Source: an uncultured Bacteroidales bacterium (GTDB lineage Bacteria > Bacteroidota > Bacteroidia > Bacteroidales > UBA932). From it: a DNA stretch of 64,000 bases. Position 1 is the stretch's first letter. Each line of letters opens with the position of its first letter. Below are positions 34,894 through 43,454 of this stretch, piece after piece. Under the pieces are notes generated by a model. That model worked only from the letters and a program-made list of their open reading frames with translations. It was not told the origin of the DNA and ran no database searches. The translations under genes and the position numbers were made by a program. The stretch is taken from positions 1-64,000 of the forward strand of contig ONOQ01000015.1 in assembly GCA_900319485.1 (NCBI GenBank). The letters run 5' to 3'.

Positions 34894-37494
34894 ATGAAGA
34901 AAAGGATCCTCACTGCACTTGCGGCATTTGCCTTCATAGCCCTCAGCGCATACGCCATTCCGGCAAAGCCCGGATTCCGCACCTATACCCAGCCAGACGG
35001 AAAGACTCTGACCCTTGAGCAGAAGGGCGACGAATACGGCAGTTGGTTCCGGGATAAATCCGGAAACAGGTTTGTGATGGATGAAAACGGTTATTTTCAG
35101 CCAATAACCCAGGCCGCTGCAAGACGCATATCCGGCAATGCCGCCATAAGGCGCGCGCGGGCAAACAACCTGAGGAGGACGGGCACACCTGCACTAAGGG
35201 ATATGACCCACGGCACCAGGCGCATCCCCGTAGTGCTTGTGGAGTTCAGTGACGTAAAGTTTAAGATAAACACTCCGGCAATCTGTTTTGACGCCCTTCT
35301 CAACCAGTCAGGCTACAACGGGTATCAGGGAGCGGGCGCTACGGGTTCAGTGAGGGATTTCTACCTTGACAACTCCCACGGAGCCTTCGAACCTGTTTTT
35401 GACGTGTTCGGCCCGGTAACGCTGGATAATCCCATCAAGTATTACGGAGAGCAGACAAAAAATTCTGACGGAACCGTGGACCAGGAGGACAAACAGCCGG
35501 AACTTGCCCTTTACGACGCCTGCCTGAAACTTGACGATGCAGTTGATTTCTCAGGCTATGACTACGACTCAGACGGCCTTGTGGATATGGTCCTGTTCTA
35601 TTACGCCGGCGGTTCCCAGGCGGAAGGGTGGCCTTCCCACCATATCTGGCCGCATTCCTGGAACCTCCAGTGGTCCCAGAATTCCGATGCCCGCACGCAT
35701 AAGTTTGACGGCAAGAAACTTGGGAACTATTTCTGCACGGCGGAACTCAAGGGCACGACTACTTACAACACTATGTGTTCCATCGGCGTAACCTGCCACG
35801 AGTTCGGTCATTCGCTGGGACTTCCGGATTTCTATGACGTGGACTATGAGGATAATGGTCAGGTATATGGCCTTTATATGTTCTCCACTATGAGCGACGG
35901 CCCTTACAACGACGACTCCCGTACCCCGCCGTACTTCAATGCGGAGGAAAGGATAATGCTGGGATGGATGGACAGGGAAGACATCAGGCCTGTGACGGCA
36001 GGGGAGAACACGCTTCCTTTCATAGACGGGAACGCAGCCTTGAAGACGGAAGCAACTGCAGACGGTGAGTATTTCCTCTATGAGAAAAGGGGAGGAGCAG
36101 GCAATAAATGGGATGCGCCCCTTCCTGCCGGAATGGTTGTGTATCACGTGGACAGGTCTCCAACCCATACCATAGTAGGCGGAATAACGGCGGAGTCCAT
36201 CTGGAACACAAATTCCATCAACAACTACGCCTCCCACCCCTGTTTTTATATCATCGCTCCGTCAAAACAGGAATCCACGGACTACAGTTACACCAAACTC
36301 GATTACTCCGACCTTGTGTTTCCCGGATTCTACGGGGTTGATTCATACAGCGCCAAGGACTGGGACGGCAACGATTCCTCCTTTATCCTCTCTGGAATAC
36401 GTGTGGAGGGTAATGAGGTCCATTTCACGGCCACTCCTGACACCGATTCAAGGTACATAGAGGGAACTGTGTCAGACACATCGGGGAATCCGCTTGAGGG
36501 CGTGACAGTAGCCCTGAATCCGTTCCAGGAATCATCTCCTATGGGCAGCGGGATTATTCTGAGGAAACTTCTGTCGGCCGGCGGGAAGGAAACCCTGACG
36601 GATGAAAGCGGCAGGTTCAGCCTTGAGATCGGCAGTGACGCTCCTGACAAGTATACCCTCAGCGCAGCCCTGGAAGGCTATGTGGGGCAGTCCATAACAG
36701 TTCAGGTCACAAAGAAGTTCACAGCCGTTAGTTTCACCCTCAGAAAGACTGGAGAGTTTGGGATGACAGGGGAATTCACCTTCGGAGACCCTTCCAGCAA
36801 GGATTTATATGCAATAGGGGATTACAACAAAGAGACTTCCTTTATGGGCGCCGTGCAGTGCGCAAGGAACATTTGGGGCGCGTATGAAGGCCTCCTTGTG
36901 AAGGACGTCACTTTCCTTACCTGTTTTGATGCCAGGGCATATTATTTCATCCTTGATGCCAAGGACGGTATTACGGCCGTAAAGGCGCCAGAGATAAAAC
37001 CTGGCCTGCCTGTGTCGTTTGACATATCGGAAATGGGAATCCGTATCCCCGCAGGAGATTTCTACATAGGCTATGCAGTGGAGGAGGTGGTGAAAAATGA
37101 CTATGACTGCCTTATGGCCTTCTGCGGCGGGGTGGGGAGTTACACTTCCTCGCTGCGTCTTTCAGGACACGGCTCCTGGTCTTATCTGAAGGGCTACGAC
37201 ATCCCTATGATGATAACCCTCTTTGACCAGGATTATGCTCCGGGACTTCCGGATATCGGCCAGCCTTACATAGATATTGCCCCAGGGCCATTCAAGGCGG
37301 GGGACAAGGTCATCCTTGATATTGCATCTTCACCGGCCCTTCAGATCAAATCCATCGCCTGGACATTCGACGGCGTGAAGTTCTCCGACGGTTCCGAGAT
37401 AGTCCTTGACGCCGGATGGCACACCATAGTTGCCACAATCAGTTATGCCGATGGCAGCAAGGGTGTGCTGGAAAGGGAGATTGAGGCTAAATAA
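34894..37494 (+). CDS. M6-family metalloprotease (copy 2, with propeptide-like region)
   Basis: The 866-aa protein has a signal peptide (ILTALAAFAFIALSAYA), a propeptide-like region (RTYTQPDGKTLTLEQKGDEY, DKSGNRFVMDENGYF; to about residue 110), the M6 domain with VTCHEFGHSLGLPDFYD near 305, a carboxypeptidase-regulatory-like domain (IEGTVSDTSGNPLEGVTVAL, about 525-620), and a C-terminal part ending in a PKD-like segment (IAWTFDGVKFSDGSEIVLDA). Homology to copy 1 runs from the protease domain to the end. No type IX sorting domain was recognised. Its end overlaps rlmD by 8 bp. Confidence 0.9.
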   Translation: MKKRILTALAAFAFIALSAYAIPAKPGFRTYTQPDGKTLTLEQKGDEYGSWFRDKSGNRFVMDENGYFQPITQAAARRISGNAAIRRARANNLRRTGTPALRDMTHGTRRIPVVLVEFSDVKFKINTPAICFDALLNQSGYNGYQGAGATGSVRDFYLDNSHGAFEPVFDVFGPVTLDNPIKYYGEQTKNSDGTVDQEDKQPELALYDACLKLDDAVDFSGYDYDSDGLVDMVLFYYAGGSQAEGWPSHHIWPHSWNLQWSQNSDARTHKFDGKKLGNYFCTAELKGTTTYNTMCSIGVTCHEFGHSLGLPDFYDVDYEDNGQVYGLYMFSTMSDGPYNDDSRTPPYFNAEERIMLGWMDREDIRPVTAGENTLPFIDGNAALKTEATADGEYFLYEKRGGAGNKWDAPLPAGMVVYHVDRSPTHTIVGGITAESIWNTNSINNYASHPCFYIIAPSKQESTDYSYTKLDYSDLVFPGFYGVDSYSAKDWDGNDSSFILSGIRVEGNEVHFTATPDTDSRYIEGTVSDTSGNPLEGVTVALNPFQESSPMGSGIILRKLLSAGGKETLTDESGRFSLEIGSDAPDKYTLSAALEGYVGQSITVQVTKKFTAVSFTLRKTGEFGMTGEFTFGDPSSKDLYAIGDYNKETSFMGAVQCARNIWGAYEGLLVKDVTFLTCFDARAYYFILDAKDGITAVKAPEIKPGLPVSFDISEMGIRIPAGDFYIGYAVEEVVKNDYDCLMAFCGGVGSYTSSLRLSGHGSWSYLKGYDIPMMITLFDQDYAPGLPDIGQPYIDIAPGPFKAGDKVILDIASSPALQIKSIAWTFDGVKFSDGSEIVLDAGWHTIVATISYADGSKGVLEREIEAK

Positions 37495-38893
37495 GTTCCA
37501 GTGCCACAACGTTTTCAACGTGCATGGTGTGGGGGAACATATCCACCGGCTGGACCGCGGTTATGCGGTATTTCTGAGACAGGATTGCAAGGTCCCTCGC
37601 CTGTGATGCGGGGTTGCAACTGACGTACACCATACGGCCGGGAGCGGCGTTCAGGATTACCTTTGCAACATCAGGGTGGATACCCGCGCGGGGAGGGTCA
37701 AGGATTATCACGTCAGGCCTTCCGTGCTTAGCGATAAACGCCTCATTCAGAACGTCTTTCATGTCTCCTGCAAAGAAACTGCAATTGGTGATTCCGTTAC
37801 GCTTTGCGTTGTCCTTCGCGTCCTCGATGGCCTCCGGAACGTACTCTATTCCAACCACTTTCGCAGCCTTTCCGCTTACAAACTGGGCAATTGTGCCCGT
37901 GCCGGTGTAAAGGTCATAGACAACCTCATTTCCGGTGAGTGCGGCAAAGTCCCTTGCAACGCTGTAAAGCCTATAAGCTTGCTCAGAGTTTGTCTGATAG
38001 AAGGATTTGGGGCCGATTTTAAAACTCAGTCCTTCCATAGTCTCATAAATGGCGTCTTCTCCCTTGTAGAGGACAGGGGACTGGTCCGATATTGAGTCGT
38101 TGAGTTTCTCATTGACTACGTACCACAGGCTTGAAATCTCAGGAAAACGGGCGCTCACGGCATCCAGGAGGGCTTTTATCTCTTCCATAAGGGGCTTTGC
38201 GAAGCACAGGATGAGCATAACGTCTCCCTTGTCATTAGTCCTTACGAACATATTGCGGAAGAAGCCCCTGTTTTCACGGATGTTGTAGAATTCATAACCG
38301 TGCTCCAGGCAGAACCGCTTAACAAAAAGGCGGATGGCGTTTGAAGGCTCTTTCTGGAGGTGGCACTCCTTGATATCCAGCACTTTATCGAAGAATTTGC
38401 TCACGTGGAAGCCAAGGCCCACGCGTTCATCGGCCGAAAGGGTGTCAGGATTCTCTCCATTTAGGATCCAGCGAGATGCTGAAGCGCTGAATTCCAATTT
38501 GTTACGATAGTATTCAGTGTGCGGAGAGGGGAGTGTGGGCCGTATTTCAGGCACGTCAAGATGGCCGATACGTACAAGCTGGTCTTCCACTTGCTGCCTT
38601 TTTGCCTCAAGTTGCATACTGTAAGGAAGAGGCTGCCAGCGGCAGCCGCCGCAGACGCCAAAATGCGGGCAGAAAGGTTCCAGGCGGTGCTCCGACGGCT
38701 TTACAATCCGTTTTATCCAGCCTTCCATATAGTTTTTCTTCTTTTTGAAGACCTGGATGTCAACCACGTCACCGGGGACGGCGAAATCCACGAACACAAC
38801 CATGCCGTCTACGTGCGCCAGGGCTTTGCCCTCGGCGGCAACGGCCTCAATTTTCACATTCTCCAGAAGGAGATCAACTCTTTTTCTTGACAT
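37487..38893 (-). CDS. rlmD: 23S rRNA (uracil-C5)-methyltransferase RlmD family
   Basis: The 468-aa protein has an N-terminal TRAM domain (EAVAAEGKALAHVDGMVVFV), an iron-sulfur cysteine set (CPHFGVCGGCRWQ, about residues 73-85, with one further Cys near 160), SAM-binding motifs (VVYDLYTGTGTIAQFVSG) and the catalytic region DPPRAGIHPDV followed by VYVSCNPASQARDL. It methylates uracil C5 in rRNA (U1939 in E. coli), or U54 in tRNA in some relatives, so the target is inferred. A -7 box lies just upstream of ATG 38893. Confidence 0.9.
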   Translation of the reverse strand: MSRKRVDLLLENVKIEAVAAEGKALAHVDGMVVFVDFAVPGDVVDIQVFKKKKNYMEGWIKRIVKPSEHRLEPFCPHFGVCGGCRWQPLPYSMQLEAKRQQVEDQLVRIGHLDVPEIRPTLPSPHTEYYRNKLEFSASASRWILNGENPDTLSADERVGLGFHVSKFFDKVLDIKECHLQKEPSNAIRLFVKRFCLEHGYEFYNIRENRGFFRNMFVRTNDKGDVMLILCFAKPLMEEIKALLDAVSARFPEISSLWYVVNEKLNDSISDQSPVLYKGEDAIYETMEGLSFKIGPKSFYQTNSEQAYRLYSVARDFAALTGNEVVYDLYTGTGTIAQFVSGKAAKVVGIEYVPEAIEDAKDNAKRNGITNCSFFAGDMKDVLNEAFIAKHGRPDVIILDPPRAGIHPDVAKVILNAAPGRMVYVSCNPASQARDLAILSQKYRITAVQPVDMFPHTMHVENVVALELI

Positions 38894-38897
38894 GTTG

Positions 38898-38905
38898 CAA
38901 AATTA
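38898..38905 (-). promoter_or_regulatory. -7 promoter box (TAATTTTG) for rlmD
   Basis: The minus-strand TAATTTTG ends 4 bp before the start codon, so the leader would be minimal. Confidence 0.5.
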
Positions 38906-39033
38906 GTCAAAAATGAGAAGGGACACAAATTTATTTGTATAACTTAACATAATATAAATTGTATAACATAGTGCAAAATAATCAATTTCTCGGAATTTTA
39001 CGATTTGCAGCAACGTTTTAGGAAAAAATTGCA

Positions 39034-39041
39034 TATATTTG
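39034..39041 (+). promoter_or_regulatory. -7 promoter box (TATATTTG)
   Basis: TATATTTG lies 27 bp before the envelope-protein gene at 39069. Confidence 0.5.
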
Positions 39042-39068
39042 TAGAGTAAGTATTAAAATGCAGCACCT

Positions 39069-40052
39069 ATGAAAAAGACTTTTGCCATTTTCCTTGCACT
39101 CACTGCTTTCGCATTCATCAGCGCCAGGGCTCAGGAAATAGACCCAGTAGAACCTGCACAGGACACTGTTGCAGTTGCAGAGCCCGCTCCTGCCCTGGAA
39201 GAACCGCTTCCTCTTTACACTGAGGCTCCTAAGGAAGACAAACAGATTTTCAATCACATCGCGGCGGGTATTCCCATCGACTTTCCCATTCTGCCGGACG
39301 GTATCGGCATAATTGAGATTGCAACCACCTGCACTCCTTATCTGCAGTTCCGCCTTGGATATTCCCTTTCCCTCCTTGATGTGATGCCCGGCATTACCAT
39401 CAATGAAATATCGGCACTGGCTTCACAGGTTGCCCCCGGGACAAATATCCCCACAACTATTGAATTCAACGACACCAAGATCAATATCGGCGACAGCAAG
39501 TTTGAGTTCGGCACCAATATCGGCGGTCTCAAACTCCTGATGGACGTTTTCCCCGGCAAGAGGACTGGCTTCCACTTCACCTTCGGCGCATTCGTTAATC
39601 CCGGCAACGCAGACCACATCTTTGAAATCAACGGAAATCTGAGCGGCGCCCTCAAGGATGCCGGTTTCACTCCCGGAAAATTCAACGAGGTTTACTTCGG
39701 CTTCAACGACGACGATCCCAAATTCCGCATCTCTCCTTCCAAGGACGGTATTATCAGCGCCGGCATCGTTGCCTGGCCGGTACGTCCTTACGTCGGAATC
39801 GGTTTCGGCCGTGCAGTCAGGCCCGATAAAAGGGTTTGCGTCACCTTCGATATGGGCGCTTTCTTCTGGGGCAAGCCCGTGCTTGTTGGCTACGATTATT
39901 CACTTGATCCCAACGGTACTGCAGTGGGTTTCTCCCCTGAAAGGGTATCCCAGTCCAATGACCTCAAGGGTCTGGCCACTCCTCTGGAAATCCTCGGAAA
40001 GGTTCCCGCCTATCCCGTTATGAAACTCAATATCTTTATCCGCATCATCTAG
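39069..40052 (+). CDS. Outer-membrane/envelope protein of unknown function
   Basis: The 327-aa product has a signal peptide (FAIFLALTAFAFISARA then QE), an acidic Pro/Ala linker (residues 21-55) and a region of alternating hydrophobic strands rich in Gly, Phe and Tyr (LQFRLGYSLSLLDV, GFHFTFGAFVNPG, WPVRPYVGIGFGRAV), ending VMKLNIFIRII. This fits an outer-membrane beta barrel, but I recognise no family. It is followed at 27 bp by a frameshifted lipoprotein gene. Confidence 0.65.
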   Translation: MKKTFAIFLALTAFAFISARAQEIDPVEPAQDTVAVAEPAPALEEPLPLYTEAPKEDKQIFNHIAAGIPIDFPILPDGIGIIEIATTCTPYLQFRLGYSLSLLDVMPGITINEISALASQVAPGTNIPTTIEFNDTKINIGDSKFEFGTNIGGLKLLMDVFPGKRTGFHFTFGAFVNPGNADHIFEINGNLSGALKDAGFTPGKFNEVYFGFNDDDPKFRISPSKDGIISAGIVAWPVRPYVGIGFGRAVRPDKRVCVTFDMGAFFWGKPVLVGYDYSLDPNGTAVGFSPERVSQSNDLKGLATPLEILGKVPAYPVMKLNIFIRII

Positions 40053-40078
40053 GCTAAAATATTTAAAATCAAATAATT

Positions 40079-40898
40079 ATGAAAAAATTCTTCGTTTTTG
40101 CAGCAACTGCTGCTCTCCTACTCTCCTTCGTATCTTGCAACAACAAGATTGACTACGGCGGAAACACCGGCCCCCATTACGAGCGGTACAGCCGCCGATC
40201 AAGGTTACCAGCAGATTGAATTCACTGACGGCGGACGTTACATCATCACCCGCAGCACCCAGGAAACCAAGGCCGACGATAACACTGAAATCTTAACCGG
40301 CACCTATACTGTCCAGAACAATGTCTATGTCCTTGACGGCTTCGGCTCCATCGAATTTGGTTCAAACGGCAGTTTCACCATTAAACTTGAAGGCGGTGTC
40401 ACCGTTACCGGTACCGGTGAGGAAGAGCCCAAACTCCCGGACAACGACTTCTCCCGCGATATCGCCCACACCTGGAAGATTGACAAGGTAGACCTCAGCG
40501 TAAACGCAGACGGCAAGAACATTGGCTTCGTAAAGGATGGCTGCAACCTTGAGCAGATTGGAAAAGAACTCATTGAGCAGGCAAAGAAACTTGGTGCAAA
40601 CGTTACCGTTGACGTTGCAAAACTTGCGGGTTACAATGTCAAGACCGTAAGCTTCACCACTTCCAACACCTTTATTGTGGAGTTCACCGGCGCAGATCCT
40701 TTCAAGGCAAATATCAGCGGCATTTCCGGCTATAACTTCACCTACAAGCTTGAGATTGGTACCAGCAATGAAATTCTCAACGCCGAGGCTCAGTGCGAAT
40801 TCGCTCCCCAGACTGCAAATACTGCCTGGCTCACCGTCAAGGTCAATTCCGACGACTTCAACGGCAGGGTTATCTTTATGATGACTGTAGCAGACTAA
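40079..40898 (+). pseudogene. Lipoprotein gene with +1 frameshift in a C run
   Basis: ATG 40079 opens a lipoprotein signal (FFVFAATAALLLSFVSCNN, Cys at residue 20) whose frame runs into a stop near 40218. The downstream frame (QQIEFTDGGRYIITRSTQET to the end at 40898) is long, protein-like and lacks its own signal. Removing one C from the run CCCCC at 40171-40175 joins both into a 272-aa lipoprotein with about five beta-rich segments and an N-terminal region like lipocalin-type envelope proteins. The total length from start to stop is 3n+1. Either a sequencing or assembly error, a real mutation, or slipped-strand phase variation would explain it. Confidence 0.8.
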
Positions 40899-40924
40899 TT
40901 CTGAGGGCTTCTCCCCTATCCCTT

Positions 40925-40957
40925 AAAAACCGCGCTCTTTCGGGCGCGGTTTTTTTA
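40925..40957 (+). terminator. Rho-independent terminator
   Basis: The GC-rich stem CCGCGC/GCGCGG is flanked by AAAAA and TTTTTTT and ends the envelope-protein/lipoprotein transcript. Confidence 0.9.
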
Positions 40958-40976
40958 TGTTTCCGTAAAAAATTGC

Positions 40977-40984
40977 TATATTTG
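40977..40984 (+). promoter_or_regulatory. -7 promoter box (TATATTTG)
   Basis: TATATTTG lies 27 bp before the GNAT-like gene at 41012. Confidence 0.5.
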
Positions 40985-41011
40985 TAATTACGTTTATTAA
41001 CACCTTAACCA

Positions 41012-42145
41012 ATGTCTGTAATTGTAAAGACAGTTAGCACAAAAAGGGAACTGAAAGCCTTTGTGAAGTTCCCGCTTGAACTATACAAAAACTGTCCCTA
41101 CTATGTCCCGGGGCTGTTTCTGGATGAGATGGCAACCCTGGACCCCGCAAAGAACCCTATGTCAAAATACGCCAAATTCAGGCTGTTTCTGGCATATAGA
41201 GATGGAAAGATAGTAGGCCGTGTGGCTGCAATCATCAATGATATAGCAAACAAGAACTGGCAGCACCAGGAGGTCCGTTTTGGCTGGATTGACTTCATAG
41301 ATGATATGGAGGTGTCAAAGGCTCTTATAGATGCCGTATCGGCCTATGGAAAGGAAATGGGTATGACCCAGGTCACCGGTCCCCTCGGCTTTACGGATTT
41401 TGACAATGAAGGATGCGTGGTGGAAGGGTTTGACCAGATTTCTACCTATGCCTTAAGGTTCAATTATGAGTACTACGGCCGTCATTTCGAGGCTCTTTCA
41501 ATGAGTAAGACCAACGACTGGCTGGAGTACAGGATTTACGTTCCTGATGCCCTTCCTGAGAAAGTCACCCGTATTGCAAACCTCATAAGCCAGCGCTACA
41601 ATCTGAGGGTCAAGAAACTCTCCAAGCGTGATGTGACCAAGGGCGGTTACGGCCAGAAACTCTTTGACCTTGTAAACCGTACGTACAATCAACTGTATGA
41701 CTTCACCGTCCTCCCGGAGGACGTTATGGACAAGTACGTGGACTCATACCTGGGCCTTCTGGATATGAATTATGTCACAGCTATTGAGGATTCAGATGGC
41801 AAACTCATCGCCCTTGCGGTTGGAATGCCTTCAATAGCAAAAGCGGTTCACAAATGCCGCGGATACCTCTTCCCGTTTGGATGGTGGCATCTTATCAAGG
41901 CAATGTACCTGAAGCACGACAAAGCCATAGAACTGATGCTCATTGGTGTGGATCCCGAATACCGTAACAGGGGCGTTCACGCAATGCTTTTCAACCAGTT
42001 CATAGGGAATCTCATAAAGGGCGGCTTCAAATACGGCGAATCCAACGCGGAGATGGAAACCAACACTTCCGTCCAGAATATCTGGAACGACTACGAGAAG
42101 GATTTCGTACGCCGTAGAAGAGTCTTCACTAAACCCGTAGAATAA
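41012..42145 (+). CDS. GNAT-type acetyltransferase-like protein
   Basis: The 377-aa protein has an N-terminal part with FRLFLAYRDGKIVGRVAAII and a C-terminal part with ELMLIGVDPEYRNRGVHAML, i.e. the acetyl-CoA loop pattern R-x-x-G-x-H/G-A of GNAT folds, so it may hold two GNAT-like halves. Between them lies a Tyr-rich segment (LRFNYEYYGRHFEALSMSKT). Long GNAT-like proteins of this kind are common in Bacteroidota and their substrates are unknown. rarA follows after 7 bp. Confidence 0.75.
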   Translation: MSVIVKTVSTKRELKAFVKFPLELYKNCPYYVPGLFLDEMATLDPAKNPMSKYAKFRLFLAYRDGKIVGRVAAIINDIANKNWQHQEVRFGWIDFIDDMEVSKALIDAVSAYGKEMGMTQVTGPLGFTDFDNEGCVVEGFDQISTYALRFNYEYYGRHFEALSMSKTNDWLEYRIYVPDALPEKVTRIANLISQRYNLRVKKLSKRDVTKGGYGQKLFDLVNRTYNQLYDFTVLPEDVMDKYVDSYLGLLDMNYVTAIEDSDGKLIALAVGMPSIAKAVHKCRGYLFPFGWWHLIKAMYLKHDKAIELMLIGVDPEYRNRGVHAMLFNQFIGNLIKGGFKYGESNAEMETNTSVQNIWNDYEKDFVRRRRVFTKPVE

Positions 42146-42152
42146 TCGAGAG

Positions 42153-43454
42153 ATGAGCGCATCTTCCGTAATGCTCCCTCCCCTTCCGGAGAGAATGAGA
42201 CCAAAGACGCTGGATCAGTATGTGGGCCAGCGTCATCTGGTTGGAGAGGGCTGCGTATTGAGGAAGATGATAGAAAGCGGAAACCTTTCCTCTTTCATCC
42301 TCTGGGGCCCTCCAGGGGTTGGAAAGACCACCCTTGCGCATATCATAGCGGAAACCCTTGACAGGGATTTCTATACGCTAAGCGCGGTTACTGCGGGTGT
42401 CAAGGACGTGAGGGATATCTTTGAGAAGGCCAGCAAGGGCTCCCTCTTCAACCAGAAAGGCGCTCCAATCCTCTTTATCGATGAAATCCACCGCTTCAAC
42501 AAGGCCCAGCAGGATGCCCTTCTGGGGGCCGTTGAGACGGGTACCATTGTACTTATCGGCGCAACCACGGAAAACCCCTCCTTCGAGGTTATCACTCCCC
42601 TTCTGTCCCGCTGCCAGGTCTTTGTGCTCAAATCCCTGGAACAGAAAGACCTGCAGGCGCTTCTTGACCGCGCTCTCAGGGAAGATGTGCTCCTTAAGAA
42701 CAAGAGCATAGATGTAAGGGAGACTCAGGCCCTTATGCGATACAGCGGCGGAGACGCCCGTAAACTGCTCAATGTGCTGGAACTGGTCATAGACGCCCAG
42801 CCGGGCACCTCCCCCATAGTCATAGACAACGCCACCGTAACCGCCTCCATCCAGGAGAATATGGCAATCTATGACAAGGACGGAGAGATGCACTACGATA
42901 TAATATCGGCCTTCATAAAGAGCATCAGGGGCTCCGATCCAAACGCTGCCATATATTACCTCGCAAGGATGATTGACGGCGGAGAAGACCCCCTGTTCAT
43001 CGCAAGGAGGCTGTGCCTCAGCGCATCGGAGGATGTTGGCCTTGCAAATCCAAACGCGCTCCTTCTTGCCAACGCCTGCTTTGAGGTGGTTTCAAAGATA
43101 GGTATGCCGGAAGGGCGGATTCCCCTTGCCGAAACAACCGTCTATCTGGCGTCCTCCCCCAAGAGCAACGCCTCGTATATGGCCATAGAAAAGGCCCTGG
43201 CGGAGGTTAAGGAGAGCGGGAACCTTCCCGTTCCCCTCCCCATCAGGAACGCCCCTACAAAACTTATGGAGGAACTTGGCTACAGCGACGGCTACAAGTA
43301 CGCCCACGACTACCCCGGGCATTTTGCCGATATGGAGTTTATGCCAGATGCCCTGAAGGGCAAGGTCTTCTATGAACCGGCAAGCAATAAGCATGAAAAT
43401 GTACTTCGTGCATATCTTGAAGCTTGTTGGCCTAAGTACTATCAGAAAGGATAA
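42153..43454 (+). CDS. rarA: Replication-associated recombination protein RarA (MgsA)
   Basis: The 433-aa AAA+ ATPase has Walker A (LWGPPGVGKTTLAHI, near residue 50), Walker B (ILFIDEIHRFNKAQQ), sensor 1 (LIGATTENPSFEV), the arginine-finger region LLSRCQVFVL and the MgsA C-terminal domain (CLSASEDVGLANPNALLLAN, about 290-430). RarA acts at stalled forks near single-stranded DNA ends. The last 13 bp overlap the convergent tamL gene. Confidence 0.94.
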   Translation: MSASSVMLPPLPERMRPKTLDQYVGQRHLVGEGCVLRKMIESGNLSSFILWGPPGVGKTTLAHIIAETLDRDFYTLSAVTAGVKDVRDIFEKASKGSLFNQKGAPILFIDEIHRFNKAQQDALLGAVETGTIVLIGATTENPSFEVITPLLSRCQVFVLKSLEQKDLQALLDRALREDVLLKNKSIDVRETQALMRYSGGDARKLLNVLELVIDAQPGTSPIVIDNATVTASIQENMAIYDKDGEMHYDIISAFIKSIRGSDPNAAIYYLARMIDGGEDPLFIARRLCLSASEDVGLANPNALLLANACFEVVSKIGMPEGRIPLAETTVYLASSPKSNASYMAIEKALAEVKESGNLPVPLPIRNAPTKLMEELGYSDGYKYAHDYPGHFADMEFMPDALKGKVFYEPASNKHENVLRAYLEACWPKYYQKG

